This document shows positions 15,641-25,018 of a stretch of 64,000 bases of DNA, one piece after another (the stretch's first letter is position 1; the number at the start of each line of letters is the position of its first letter). The DNA comes from Clostridium sp. chh4-2 (lineage in GTDB: Bacteria > Bacillota > Clostridia > Lachnospirales > Lachnospiraceae). The stretch lies in NCBI RefSeq assembly GCF_002899675.1, contig NZ_PKUU01000004.1, forward strand, positions 62,001 to 126,000, in the 5' to 3' direction. The position numbers were made by a program, and so were the translations under genes. Below the pieces are notes generated by a model that saw only the letters and a program-made list of their open reading frames with translations, was not told the DNA's origin and did not search any database.

Positions 15641-15691
15641 TGCTAAATTTATTTATCACAATCATAATATAATGAGCTTTAATAGTCAAGA
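15641..15691 (-). promoter_or_regulatory. lacI promoter and operator
   Basis: The minus strand has TTGACT, 17 bases, then TATGAT, with the 18-base site TGATAAATAAATTTAGCA (plus-strand 15641-15658) lying at the expected transcription start. The site shares TGATAAATAAAT with the operator at 14377-14394, which supports autoregulation. Confidence 0.6.
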
Positions 15692-15717
15692 GAGGAATAT
15701 GGACAACTGTTTAGCGA

Positions 15718-16908
15718 TTAAGCCAATTGATCCAGCAGGGACTGACCGATGGTGCCTTCCGGCATGGACACCTGGAAATTATCGGCAATCGTTGCGCCGA
15801 TCGCCGCAAACGTGTCCTGATCTTCCAGCCTTCCGTAACCCTTCATCGATGGGGAGTAGGCCAAAAGAGGCACCCGCTCTTTGGTATGGTCGGTTCCTTT
15901 ATAGGTAGGATCATTGCCGTGATCCGCCGTAATCAGCAGCAGATCGTCCGGGCCAAGCTTTGGAAGAAGCTGCCCCAATTTTTCATCGAAGCGCTCCAGT
16001 TCCTTTCCATATCCCACCGGATCTCGGCGGTGTCCCCACAAGGCGTCAAAATCAACCAGATTTACAAAGCAGAGACCGTGGAACTCCTTATCCGCAATCT
16101 CCAGGGTCTGCTCCATGCCGTGAACGCTGCTTTTGGACTTATAAGCTTCCGTAATGCCTTCTCCGTCGAAGATATCCTTGATCTTTCCAACGCTGATCAC
16201 ATCAAATCCATGATCCTTTAAGGCATCCAGAGCGGTCTTTCCATAGGGCTTCAGCGCATAATCGTGGCGGTTGGAGGTTCGTTTGAATTCTCCTTTTTTC
16301 CTGCCCACATAAGGTCTTGCAATTACGCGCCCCACCTTCCACTCATCTTTCATAGTAAGCTCTCTGGCGATCTCACAGCAGCGGTACAGTTCATCCAGGC
16401 CGAAGGTTTCTTCATTGCCGCAGATCTGCATCACCGAATCCGCCGAGGTGTAGACAATCATATCCCCGGTAGCGATCTCGTGTTCTCCCAGTTCATCCAG
16501 AATCTCCGTACCGCTGGCCGATTTGTTTCCCACAATCTTGTGGCCGGTTCTTCTGCTCAGCTCATCCAGCAGTTCTTTTGGAAATCCGGTATCTGTAAAC
16601 GTCTGAAATGGTTTTGTAATATGAAGGCCCATCATCTCCCAGTGGCCGGTCATGGTATCTTTTCCCACACTGGCTTCCGACAGCCTTCCGTAATAGCCCA
16701 AAGGCCGTTCTGCCGGAGCCACATGGGTCAGCGGATGCAGATTGGCTATGCCCATTTTTTCCAGGTTTGGAATCTTAAATTCTTCCATATGCTCGTCGAT
16801 GTGGCCCAGAGTATCGGTGCCTTCATCCCCATATTCCGCCGCATTGGGCATGGCGCCGATCCCCAGGGAATCGATTACGATTGTAAATATCCTCTTATAT
16901 TTTTCCAT
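15718..16908 (-). CDS. deoB: Phosphopentomutase
   Basis: 396 residues, with ATAAGGAGAAGCC before the ATG. The N-terminal metal-binding [30 protein letters not shown] (about 9-38), the [13 protein letters not shown] block (about 84-96) and the C-terminal [29 protein letters not shown] (about 323-351) are characteristic of DeoB in the alkaline-phosphatase superfamily. It interconverts (deoxy)ribose-1-phosphate and -5-phosphate. It lies nine bases after deoD, which produces the 1-phosphate, so the two form a purine-nucleoside catabolic unit. Confidence 0.97.
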   Translation of the reverse strand: MEKYKRIFTIVIDSLGIGAMPNAAEYGDEGTDTLGHIDEHMEEFKIPNLEKMGIANLHPLTHVAPAERPLGYYGRLSEASVGKDTMTGHWEMMGLHITKPFQTFTDTGFPKELLDELSRRTGHKIVGNKSASGTEILDELGEHEIATGDMIVYTSADSVMQICGNEETFGLDELYRCCEIARELTMKDEWKVGRVIARPYVGRKKGEFKRTSNRHDYALKPYGKTALDALKDHGFDVISVGKIKDIFDGEGITEAYKSKSSVHGMEQTLEIADKEFHGLCFVNLVDFDALWGHRRDPVGYGKELERFDEKLGQLLPKLGPDDLLLITADHGNDPTYKGTDHTKERVPLLAYSPSMKGYGRLEDQDTFAAIGATIADNFQVSMPEGTIGQSLLDQLA

Positions 16909-16917
16909 GGCTTCTCC

Positions 16918-17628
16918 TTATATACATGCTTCCAATGCGATCTTCATCATATTGGTAAAGGAATTCTGGCGTTCCTTGGCGGTGGCCTTTTCATTCGATG
17001 TAAAGGAATCGGATATGGTCAGCAGGCAGGCCGCCTGTTTTCCAAGAACGGAAGCGTTGTGAAATAACGCAAAGCTCTCCATATCCACGCAGGTACACTG
17101 ATGCTTTCTGTTAATCTCCCTGAAATCATCCACATTGTCTTCACAGTAGAATACGTCGCTGGAATGCACTCTGGTTAATGTCAGCGGAATTCCCAAACGG
17201 CCCGCCGTCTCGGCGATGGTCCGGTTCAGGCTTTCACTTGGATAGATAATGTCCTTGTCATAACCGTTTTGGGTGTGGGCAAAGCTGGACTCACTCCATG
17301 CGCTGTCCGCTAACACCACGTCGTATAATTTCAGATCGTCCACATAAGCCCCGGCTGATCCGATGCGGATAATCTGCTCCACTCCGTATTGGGTAAAGAG
17401 TTCGTAGGAATAGATGCCCATGGACGGCATTCCCATTCCGCTGGCCATCACGGTTACCGGATGGCCTTTATAAGTGCCTGTATATGCATACATATTCCGG
17501 ACTTCATTTACCAGTTTTGCATCCTCTAAAAATGTCTCTGCAATGAACTTTGCTCTCAGGGGATCTCCCGGCATTAATACTTTTGCTGCAATTTCTCCCT
17601 TTTCAGCCTGATTGTGCGGTGTTGACAT
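16918..17628 (-). CDS. deoD: Purine-nucleoside phosphorylase, DeoD type
   Basis: 236 residues with GCAGGAGGTATTCGAT before the ATG. Signatures of the hexameric high-molecular-mass class are visible: VLMPGDPLRAKFIAE (phosphate site, about 17-31), IRIGSAGAY (about 86-94), CVDMESFALF (about 179-188, purine/ribose binding) and the catalytic SDSF (about 203-206, Asp). It phosphorolyses (deoxy)nucleosides to base plus ribose-1-phosphate, which DeoB then converts. First gene of the deoD-deoB unit, divergent from a Crp/Fnr gene. Confidence 0.97.
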   Translation of the reverse strand: MSTPHNQAEKGEIAAKVLMPGDPLRAKFIAETFLEDAKLVNEVRNMYAYTGTYKGHPVTVMASGMGMPSMGIYSYELFTQYGVEQIIRIGSAGAYVDDLKLYDVVLADSAWSESSFAHTQNGYDKDIIYPSESLNRTIAETAGRLGIPLTLTRVHSSDVFYCEDNVDDFREINRKHQCTCVDMESFALFHNASVLGKQAACLLTISDSFTSNEKATAKERQNSFTNMMKIALEACI

Positions 17629-17725
17629 ATCGAATACCTCCTGCTTTTTATTTATAATAGTTTTTTCTTACGCATATCTTGCGCTTTTTATATAAATACA
17701 ATACTATATTAATGAAACAGTAAAA

Positions 17726-17739
17726 AGGACACGTGTCCT
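17726..17739. promoter_or_regulatory. Palindromic site between deoD and the Crp/Fnr gene
   Basis: AGGACACGTGTCCT is a perfect 14-bp palindrome set in AAAA...TTTT flanks, in the 141-base divergent intergenic region and 31 bases before the Crp/Fnr start. Crp/Fnr dimers bind such symmetric sites, so autoregulation and control of deoD are plausible, but it is not a canonical TGTGA or TTGAT half-site. Confidence 0.5.
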
Positions 17740-17769
17740 CTTTTTCAAATTATAGAAAGGAACCGGATC

Positions 17770-18486
17770 ATGAACCTTTCGGATACCATCGCCCGGCAGC
17801 TGAACAGTGAACAGCTGGACTTTTTACATAAATTCTTCCGTAACTGCCCGGACAGCTTTATTTCCAATTTAATTTATAAAAAACTCAGGAAAAACCACAC
17901 GTTAATCAATGCCGGAGACTCCTGTTCCTATGTCTATATTCTGTTAGACGGCAGGCTGCAGGCCATTGAAGAATATGTAACGGATGAGCCATACCGTTTC
18001 ACGGAGATTCCCGCAATCGACATCGTGGGGGATTACGAATTATTCCAGCAGATTTCCCGCAGGATGGTCACCCTGACCGCTATAGAAAATTCGTCATTTA
18101 TCATTATGCCCTCCAACGCGTACTTTTCCTGGATTCAAAATGACGCCAACGCCTTATTTATCAGAACCCAAAAGCTGATCAGCCGGACTTCCGAACAGAA
18201 TCAGTTTGAACGGCAGAATTTCTTTCTGGATAATAAAACGCGTCTCATCCATTTTTTATTCACGGAATGCAGCCGGACAAGCCCACCAAAGGCCCCCTGT
18301 ACCGTGGCGTATACAAGGCTTCAGATCGCGCAGAAGCTGGGATGTTCCGTGAGAACCATTAACCGGAGCGTTCTTTCGTTAAAGGAAGACGGCATCGTAA
18401 CCATGAACCATGGTAAAATTCAGATCAATGAAGACCAGTATCTGATGATTCAGGAATATCTGCATCAGAATATGCGGATGCTGTAG
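17770..18486 (+). CDS. Crp/Fnr family transcriptional regulator
   Basis: 238 residues, AGAAAGGAACCGGATC before the ATG. N-terminal cyclic-nucleotide-like beta barrel (about 15-130; motif NAGDSCSYVYILLDGRLQA) and C-terminal winged HTH (about 170-225) with QIAQKLGCSVRTINRSVLSLKEDGIV as recognition segment. No cysteine cluster typical of oxygen-sensing Fnr is present in the N-terminus, so the signal is unknown. It is the only plus-strand gene between the deo genes and the acetyltransferase, and ends at a hairpin. Confidence 0.87.
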   Translation: MNLSDTIARQLNSEQLDFLHKFFRNCPDSFISNLIYKKLRKNHTLINAGDSCSYVYILLDGRLQAIEEYVTDEPYRFTEIPAIDIVGDYELFQQISRRMVTLTAIENSSFIIMPSNAYFSWIQNDANALFIRTQKLISRTSEQNQFERQNFFLDNKTRLIHFLFTECSRTSPPKAPCTVAYTRLQIAQKLGCSVRTINRSVLSLKEDGIVTMNHGKIQINEDQYLMIQEYLHQNMRML

Positions 18487-18511
18487 GAAGCCGGCAGCGG
18501 CTTCCTAAAAC
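18485..18511. terminator. Hairpin terminator between convergent genes
   Basis: TAGGAAGCCG and CGGCTTCCTA form a 10-bp stem with a four-base loop, directly at the Crp/Fnr stop, followed by AAAA. It can serve the plus-strand gene and, read from the other side (TTTT flank on the minus strand is upstream), less well the GNAT gene. Confidence 0.6.
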
Positions 18512-18533
18512 AGGCCCTTTGCTCAGGCCATCC

Positions 18534-19169
18534 TCACTGAACCTCCCGAATCATGCAGTACTGCTTTAAATCAAAGCCTTTCTGCACGATTCCGAACACT
18601 TTGAATCCGAAATGCTTATAAAAGGCCACATTTTTCTCATTATGCGTCTCCAACGATATCATGAGACGGTGTTTTACGGCATATTCGATGGTTTCGTCCA
18701 TCAGTTTTGTCGAGATTCCGTGGTGCTGCATGGCCGGTTCTACCGCCAGATAGATAATATGCAGGCGCTCTTCCTGATGGAGCTGGTCGGTCCACCTGGA
18801 ATTTAAATAATCCTTACCTTTTAAAAAGTTCCAGAATGTCTTAAAGGAAGGGTCTTCTTTAATCAGGTACTCATCCGTTTTAAGAGCTGCCATCATCTCC
18901 GTCAGATAATATTGAAACGGATTGTAGGGCTCCGATTCATCCGATATGATCAGCGCCCCGTTAAGTTTTGGAGAGTCCGCGAAGATCTCACAGGTTGCGA
19001 ACATCTCCTCCACATCACACTGGAATAATTCAGGCATCAGCCTTTTTCTTGTTTCCTCATCGGGTATCAGACTGCGGTAAAGCGGATCATTGGCAAAGCT
19101 GCGCGTCAAAAGCAGCTCCAAACGCTCAAGATCACTTTTTTCTACCCGGTATAGATTCTGGCTTTCCAT
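18534..19169 (-). CDS. GNAT-family N-acetyltransferase
   Basis: 211 residues. The acetyl-CoA-binding region LHIIYLAVEPAMQHHGISTKLMDETIEYA (about 136-164) and the terminal SLETHNEKNVAFYKHFGFKVFG (about 172-193) are a typical GNAT core. The start lies six bases before the stop of the M28 peptidase gene, with AAAGGAC upstream, so it is coupled to it. Acceptor unknown; perhaps acts on a product released by the peptidase. Confidence 0.85.
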   Translation of the reverse strand: MESQNLYRVEKSDLERLELLLTRSFANDPLYRSLIPDEETRKRLMPELFQCDVEEMFATCEIFADSPKLNGALIISDESEPYNPFQYYLTEMMAALKTDEYLIKEDPSFKTFWNFLKGKDYLNSRWTDQLHQEERLHIIYLAVEPAMQHHGISTKLMDETIEYAVKHRLMISLETHNEKNVAFYKHFGFKVFGIVQKGFDLKQYCMIREVQ

Positions 19170-19174
19170 AACGA

Positions 19175-21205
19175 TTACATGTCCTTTGCTTTTTCAATCA
19201 TTTGTATCAGGTTTTCAATTTCATGGATCAGGTAACGGATATCATCCTGATAGCAGGCTTTCTGGTTAGCTTCCACCTGTTTCAGATAGTCATATTCCCG
19301 ACTTAAATCCGCATCTTTCACGTTCAGCCTGCGTTTCAGCCCCTGAACCAGCTGAAACATATTTTCGTGATGGACTATCCGGCCTGCGCCCCACTGAAGG
19401 CGTTCCGGCGGCTGTTCCAGCACATATTCGGTAAAATAGCGGTACACCTTTTCTTCAAATAAAAACGCATACCGGTTGTTGTCAATGCCATATATGGCCT
19501 CTAATGCGCCTCGGACATCCCTTTTCTCCAGACATTCCAGGGCCAGGGCCACATAGGTTAAATTGTTCTGAACCGCCTCATGAGGAAACAAAACCTCGTC
19601 ATGCCAGTTGAGGCGGACAAAAGAATCCTGTTCTTTCTTAAAAATCCGCATCAGCCAATCATACAGTCCGGCATTGTCACGGCGGATTTCTTCCGCCTTC
19701 CCGCTCTCTCCTGCCTGCACCGCCCGGGCGTAAATTCCGTTAATCGTTTCAATCTTTCGGTACAGTTCTTCCGCCGCCTGTTCCGCACAGTCCAGAAGTT
19801 CAAAAAGCCGTTCCTCAAACGCTCCCGTCTTTCTGCACCATTCCAGGTCCACACTCTGCCTGACCGCTTTTAAAAGGCAGGAAAAATCCAACGGAGGAAG
19901 CGCGGTCCGGTCCAGACATAACGCCATCATGCCATACAGGTAATGGTGAAACCGGTATACATTTTCCTGATAGAAGTTTTCATTGTCAAACTGGGAATGG
20001 TAATGGGTTTCCATAAAGGAGCCGGAGCTGAAATCATTAACAACGGACGGTATCCCCGCTATGGCCATGGAAAAATCATCTGACCACGTCTGAATGGGGC
20101 TCACCACCTCAATTCCTTCCGGATACGCCTGAACGTCTGTTTTCACGGTCTTTAAAAATTCTTCCATAAACGTCCGGTATTCGTAGATGCAGCGCACCGC
20201 GTCCTTTTTATCATGGGCGTGGGCGGGCAGTTCAAAATTCAGATTGGCCTTAATCGTTCCTCTCCACTCCGGCCTGGCATGAAATACCTGCTGATAGGCT
20301 CCGGTTGACCAGTCGTATTTGCTGTTGACAATTCCCCACTCCTCTGCCGCCATAGCGCAGAAGATTAAAGTCGTCTCCGGACGGTAACCGCTGATCAGGA
20401 TGGCCTTGGCTATCCCCAGCATCATGGCAACCGCCGCGTTGTCATCCTGAAATCCGCTGAAATACGAATCGTAATGGGCGGTCAAAAGAATGCCGTGTTC
20501 TCTGTCCCGTCCGGGAATGCTTCCGCAGATATTGTAGGATACCCGGTTCTCCCGCACATGGGATTTGGCGTCAAAAAGTACGTCCGCCTCCCCCTTTTCT
20601 CCCATAATCCGTTTTAACACGTCAGCGTCCGCCCTGGACATGGAAAATGCCGGGGCGTCCTTGGGGCCTGCAATATCCTGGGCATTTAAAGCGGTATCAT
20701 GGATTTCCCCGTATCCGCCTTCCTGAACGGCAATCAAAGCAGCAGCTCCCTTTAAATGGGCCTGATAGACAGGAAAGTTGATCCACCATTCATCCCTTTG
20801 GTTGATATCCACCAGAACCAGCTTCCCTTTTACATCAATATTCTCATAATCGGCAAATGTTCCTTTTCCGAGGGATACCACCTTATAACTGCAGAATCCG
20901 TCCGTACAAAATTCCGTCTGGTAAGCCCCCAGCTGGAACGTAAATTCCCCGCCTTCCGGACTCACCACCCGCATAACCGCCTTTTCAAATTCCCAGGAAT
21001 CCAGGGTTATCCGGTCTTTATGTACATCTTCCAGACCGATCTGCTGCATTTCCTTAAAAATCATCTCCCCGGTCAGAAATTCGGCCTGGGACCCGGCCGT
21101 CCGGTATCCCAAAACAGGATTTGTTTTATACTCCTCCATCCGTTTGGCGAACCGGTAGGAATAATCCATGTCGACAGCGGATTCATATGCTTCCCGGATG
21201 TCCAT
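19175..21205 (-). CDS. M28 family peptidase with PA-like insert and long C-terminal helical domain
   Basis: 676 residues from the ATG at 21205 (the frame extends upstream, but AGAGGG precedes this ATG and the homologous region starts here). A PA-like domain spans about 110-235 (KGKLVLVDINQ... AALIAVQEGG). The M28 core (about 240-450) shows metal ligands in LLTAHYDSYFSGFQDDNAA (His, Asp), AMAAEEWG (Glu pair) and the distal METHYHSQFDN His. Residues ~460-676 are helical and Cys-poor. There is no signal peptide, so a cytoplasmic aminopeptidase or carboxypeptidase on imported peptides is likely. The substrate is unknown. Confidence 0.85.
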   Translation of the reverse strand: MDIREAYESAVDMDYSYRFAKRMEEYKTNPVLGYRTAGSQAEFLTGEMIFKEMQQIGLEDVHKDRITLDSWEFEKAVMRVVSPEGGEFTFQLGAYQTEFCTDGFCSYKVVSLGKGTFADYENIDVKGKLVLVDINQRDEWWINFPVYQAHLKGAAALIAVQEGGYGEIHDTALNAQDIAGPKDAPAFSMSRADADVLKRIMGEKGEADVLFDAKSHVRENRVSYNICGSIPGRDREHGILLTAHYDSYFSGFQDDNAAVAMMLGIAKAILISGYRPETTLIFCAMAAEEWGIVNSKYDWSTGAYQQVFHARPEWRGTIKANLNFELPAHAHDKKDAVRCIYEYRTFMEEFLKTVKTDVQAYPEGIEVVSPIQTWSDDFSMAIAGIPSVVNDFSSGSFMETHYHSQFDNENFYQENVYRFHHYLYGMMALCLDRTALPPLDFSCLLKAVRQSVDLEWCRKTGAFEERLFELLDCAEQAAEELYRKIETINGIYARAVQAGESGKAEEIRRDNAGLYDWLMRIFKKEQDSFVRLNWHDEVLFPHEAVQNNLTYVALALECLEKRDVRGALEAIYGIDNNRYAFLFEEKVYRYFTEYVLEQPPERLQWGAGRIVHHENMFQLVQGLKRRLNVKDADLSREYDYLKQVEANQKACYQDDIRYLIHEIENLIQMIEKAKDM

Positions 21206-21468
21206 GTAATCGCCCTCTTTCTCATCTCTTAATACCTGCACAGTATAACACCATAAAATCCGTTTTACAAGATAAATGCTATCGGAATCTGACCGGACGG
21301 AAGAGGCCTGAAAGGCAGTAAACACTGGTGTTTTCCACTTACCTTTACGTTAGTATCTTACTTAAAAGTGCATTCTTGCTATTCCCATCCGGTTGTGTCA
21401 TACTTAATAAGTTAGATAAAAAACTCAGCGCAATTCAGGAATGATTACCAGGAACAGGAGTGAATCTT

Positions 21469-22470
21469 ATGAAATATTTAAACCAACCGATTACAATCAA
21501 CCATTTAACTCTAAACAACCGGCTCGTGATGCCGCCCATGGCCACAGCCAAATCCACACCGGAGGGCAAATTCAGCGAAGCTCTCGGAGAATATTATAAA
21601 GACAGGGCCAAGGGCGGTTATATCGGCCTGATCATAACCGAACACAGCTACATATCCCAGCAGGGGAAGGCCAGCAATGGACAGCTTTCCATCGCCTGCG
21701 ACAGCGATATCGAGGGATTAGCCAAGCTGGTGAAAGCCGCTCAGACGGATGGAACGAAAGTGATGGCGCAGATCAATCATGCCGGAAGCGCCGCATCAGC
21801 AGATATCACCGGCCTTGAACCGGCCGCCCCAAGCTCGGTAAAGCATCCCCGTTCAGCCAATGCGGACAGCGCCCCGCCCCAGGAACTGAGCGAAGCAGAG
21901 ATCGCACAAATTGTACAGCAGTTTGCAAACGCCGCACTCAGGGCAAAAAAAGCGGGATTTGACGGGGTGGAGATTCACGGCTCCCACGGCTATCTTCTGA
22001 ACCAATTCTATTCCCCGCTAACCAATCACCGCACTGACCGCTACAGCGCCGCCAGTGTGGAAAACAGGGTGAGGATTCATTTAGAGGTGATCGCAGCGGT
22101 CCGAAAAGCCGTTGGCGATGATTATCCGGTGGCCCTGCGCTTTGGCGGCTGTGATTATACGGCCGGAGGAAGCACCATTGAAGACAGCAAAAAAGCCTGT
22201 TTGCTGTTTGAGCAAGCAGGCATTGATCTTTTGGATATTTCCGGCGGCATGTATGGCTATATGGTTTCCGATTGCAAAGAGCCCGGATATTTCCAGGATA
22301 TGAGTTCTGCCATCAAACAGGCTGTTTCCGTTCCGGTCATCTTAACCGGCGGAATCCAGACCGCACAGGAAGCGGAACTGCTGCTGGAACGATCGGCCGC
22401 AGACTTAATCGGCGTCGGCCGGGCAATGCTTAAAAATGCCAGATGGGCCGAAGAAAATTTGACTTTCTGA
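21469..22470 (+). CDS. NADH:flavin oxidoreductase (Old Yellow Enzyme family)
   Basis: 333 residues from ATG 21469 (AGGAG seven bases upstream; a GTG nine bases earlier is in frame but covers that site). FMN-barrel features: LNNRLVMPPMATAKSTPEG (about 13-31), KVMAQINHAGSAA (about 98-110), GFDGVEIHGSHGYLLNQFYSP (about 166-186, with the substrate His pair) and the phosphate-binding PVILTGGIQ...LIGVGRAML. No C-terminal 4Fe-4S/FAD extension as in 2,4-dienoyl-CoA reductases, so it is a short OYE acting on activated alkenes or similar. It stands alone, convergent with the sulfatase gene. Confidence 0.9.
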   Translation: MKYLNQPITINHLTLNNRLVMPPMATAKSTPEGKFSEALGEYYKDRAKGGYIGLIITEHSYISQQGKASNGQLSIACDSDIEGLAKLVKAAQTDGTKVMAQINHAGSAASADITGLEPAAPSSVKHPRSANADSAPPQELSEAEIAQIVQQFANAALRAKKAGFDGVEIHGSHGYLLNQFYSPLTNHRTDRYSAASVENRVRIHLEVIAAVRKAVGDDYPVALRFGGCDYTAGGSTIEDSKKACLLFEQAGIDLLDISGGMYGYMVSDCKEPGYFQDMSSAIKQAVSVPVILTGGIQTAQEAELLLERSAADLIGVGRAMLKNARWAEENLTF

Positions 22471-22505
22471 TATGTACCGGAGGAAAAGGGAACGGGGTTG
22501 AACCG

Positions 22506-23867
22506 TCAGAGAGAACGCAGAATCTCAGGAACCGGTTCTCCCGCCTTTTCCATCTGCCGGGCCAGCAAATCCGCCATTTGATCCCGTATCTCATCGTAAT
22601 CTTTGTTTCCCACCAGATTGTTCAGTTCATAAGGATCTTTGGACAAATCATATAAAAAATCATCCACATAGACGCCGCTTCCCGCCTTCTCACCGCCGTT
22701 TATACCCGGTGCATAAACGCTGTACAGATAATCCTTTGTCCGCACACAGCGTCCGACGCGGCTTTCACTGATCTGGGCGAAGATCACATTTTCTCTTCCC
22801 TCTGTCTCCCCGTCCGCCACGAAGCGGAGATTTTCTCCTATCATCTCATCCCCTATACTGATTCCGGCCATGGACAGGAATGTTTTAGGAAGGCTGGCCG
22901 TGCTCACCAGTTCATGAACCCGTCTGCCGCCCTTAAATCCCGGCCCGGCAATTATCAGAGGAACATGCAGCGCCGATGAATGGCACGTGCGCTTATAATC
23001 GTCATAGCCGTTTAAATGCGCATCCCGATTGCGGGTCATAAAATGGCTGCCGTGGTCAGAGGCATAGACGATAACCGTATCCTCAAATAATCCTTTTTCT
23101 TTCAGTTTATCGACAATCCGTCCCAGATTCTCATCCAGGCTTTTACAGCAGCCCAGATAATCCGGGTACATCTGATCCGCATTCCCCTTTAATTCAGCCA
23201 GGTCTCCGGGCAGAACATAATCCGAAAAACGCGTTTTGGAACCGCGGGGCCCCTCATAACAGTTATGGTCATTCTGATGATGTGGCTCGATGTGGGAAAC
23301 CGTTATAAAAAACGGACGTTCTCCTGTATATCCGTCCAGATATTCCAGGGCAAAATCCGTGATGCAGTCCACCCGGTATCCGGTAAATTCGCATTTATTC
23401 ATGTTCTCATCGAACACATAGCCGTCATAGCCGTGGCTGGTAAACTCCAGCACATCGGCCGCGCGCCAGAACCCTTTATAGCCGCCCCTGCGCTCCAAAG
23501 GAACCGCAGTCACCGTATAATCCTCGTCAGGCGTTTTTTCCAGCTCACCGGTACTGGCGAGATGCCATTTTCCAATATAAGCGGTTTCATAACCGGCATC
23601 GTTAAGATAATCCGCCACCGTCTTTATCCCGGTCGGAAGCGCCAGATTATTGCGGAAACACCCGGTTTGTGTCGGATACTTTCCGGTCTGGAAAATGGCG
23701 CGGCAGGGCCCGCAGACAGGCTGGGGGCTGTATGCCTCTTCATAGACCACCCCGTCTGCCGCCAACGCGTCCAGATTGGGCGTCACCGGCAGCGGCTGTC
23801 CATAGACTCCGCAGGTATCCCACCGCTGCTGGTCCGTAAAGTAAAATATTATATTAGGCTTTTTCAT
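22506..23867 (-). CDS. Cys-type sulfatase (S1 family)
   Basis: 453 residues from ATG 23867 (GGAAAGGATTTT upstream; the start overlaps nothing but lies 14 bases after the lacI stop). Opening KPNIIFYFTDQQRWDTCG supplies metal-binding Asp residues. The sulfatase signature C-x-P-x-R is CGPCR at 52-56, within PVCGPCRAIFQTGKYPTQTG, so Cys52 must become formylglycine. The ASDHGSHF block (about 268) adds metal ligands. No signal peptide, so the enzyme acts on an imported sulfate ester. It is the last gene of the TctABC operon. The formylglycine-forming maturase is not in the window. Confidence 0.92.
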   Translation of the reverse strand: MKKPNIIFYFTDQQRWDTCGVYGQPLPVTPNLDALAADGVVYEEAYSPQPVCGPCRAIFQTGKYPTQTGCFRNNLALPTGIKTVADYLNDAGYETAYIGKWHLASTGELEKTPDEDYTVTAVPLERRGGYKGFWRAADVLEFTSHGYDGYVFDENMNKCEFTGYRVDCITDFALEYLDGYTGERPFFITVSHIEPHHQNDHNCYEGPRGSKTRFSDYVLPGDLAELKGNADQMYPDYLGCCKSLDENLGRIVDKLKEKGLFEDTVIVYASDHGSHFMTRNRDAHLNGYDDYKRTCHSSALHVPLIIAGPGFKGGRRVHELVSTASLPKTFLSMAGISIGDEMIGENLRFVADGETEGRENVIFAQISESRVGRCVRTKDYLYSVYAPGINGGEKAGSGVYVDDFLYDLSKDPYELNNLVGNKDYDEIRDQMADLLARQMEKAGEPVPEILRSL

Positions 23868-23880
23868 AAAATCCTTTCCG

Positions 23881-24915
23881 TCAATGGTGCACATAGCTCT
23901 CATCGATCACGATATGAGCTTCCACTTCGCAGAATGGAGAAGGCGGTACATATCCGTTAAACAGCACGTCGAACATCAGCTTCATGGCCCTGTATCCCTG
24001 CTGGTACGGATTTTCCTCGATTGCGAAATCCACCAGACCGTCCATAACAAGTCCGGACAGTTCCGCCCCGGTTCCAAAGGAGCAGACCAACGGTTTTTTC
24101 TCCTTTTCAAAATGGCCGCAGATGCTTTCCAGCCCCTTTTTATCCATGGACTGCACGCAGAGGGCGTCCACTCCGCCTTCCCGTTCCAAAGCGTCCACGA
24201 TCGACACGGCCAGGGCAGTGTTGTGATTCGTCTCGAAAACCCCGAGTATTTTCACATCCGGGCGGTGTTCCGTCACGGCGGAATTAAACCCTTCCGTCTT
24301 TCTCCGGTGCCCTAACACGTGCATGGAACCAGTGATAACGGCGATTCTGGCTTCCGGCGGAACCACCTTGCTTAAAAGGCTTCCCAACATCCTCCCCTCG
24401 TGGCGATGGTCGTGGCCAACGAAACAGAGGCGTTTTGAATTTACAATGTCCGAAGTACAGGTGATCACAGAAACCTTATTGTCCACAAGCCCGTCAATGG
24501 CGGCCTGAACGGCCGGGCTGTTCACAGGCTTTATCACAAGGCCGTTGACCCCGTCCCTTTTGGCCTTATCAAGCAGCAGAAGCTGCGCCCCTTCGTCCAC
24601 GGTGTCCATGGGATAGTAGATTACGGAAACTCCGAAGCTTTCTATCTCCTCGCTTCCGGCTTCCACTCCCCGCCACACTTCTTCTGCGAAATAATTGAAC
24701 TCCTTCGCATTAATAATCACTCCAACTTTCAGCGGATTCCGCTGTGCGACAAGCGCTTTTCCAATTATATTTGATTTATATCCAAGCTCCTCAGCTGCTT
24801 TCTGCACCTGAGCTTTCGTTTCCTCACTGACTCCGCTGCGGTTGTGCAGCACACGGTCCACCGTGCCAATGGAAACTCCTGAAACAGCGGCAATTGACTT
24901 CAGAGTCACCCTCAT
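23881..24915 (-). CDS. LacI family regulator of the sulfatase/TctABC operon
   Basis: 344 residues from ATG 24915 (GGCGGG nine bases upstream; an earlier in-frame ATG lacks a ribosome site). HTH VTLKSIAAVSGVSIGTVDRVLHNRSGVSEET (residues 3-33), then a periplasmic-binding-protein-like sensor domain related to sugar-binding proteins (KVGVIINAKEFNYFAEEVWRGVE and GLVIKPVNSPAVQAAID). Two GTTAACGTTAAC sites in front of the operon's first gene are the obvious targets. The gene lies inside the operon, between tctA and a sulfatase. Confidence 0.88.
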   Translation of the reverse strand: MRVTLKSIAAVSGVSIGTVDRVLHNRSGVSEETKAQVQKAAEELGYKSNIIGKALVAQRNPLKVGVIINAKEFNYFAEEVWRGVEAGSEEIESFGVSVIYYPMDTVDEGAQLLLLDKAKRDGVNGLVIKPVNSPAVQAAIDGLVDNKVSVITCTSDIVNSKRLCFVGHDHRHEGRMLGSLLSKVVPPEARIAVITGSMHVLGHRRKTEGFNSAVTEHRPDVKILGVFETNHNTALAVSIVDALEREGGVDALCVQSMDKKGLESICGHFEKEKKPLVCSFGTGAELSGLVMDGLVDFAIEENPYQQGYRAMKLMFDVLFNGYVPPSPFCEVEAHIVIDESYVHH

Positions 24916-25018
24916 GGTATGAACCCGCCTTTCTAACTTATTCACTGACATAATATGTAATTGTTCAGTACTCTCACAATTACCATAATTTTACAATATT
25001 ATGCGGGTCAAAGCAACA

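Noticed and set aside
16264-17067. 267-residue plus-strand frame over deoB/deoD
   Set aside because: Antisense to two certain genes; no start signal and no protein-like motifs.
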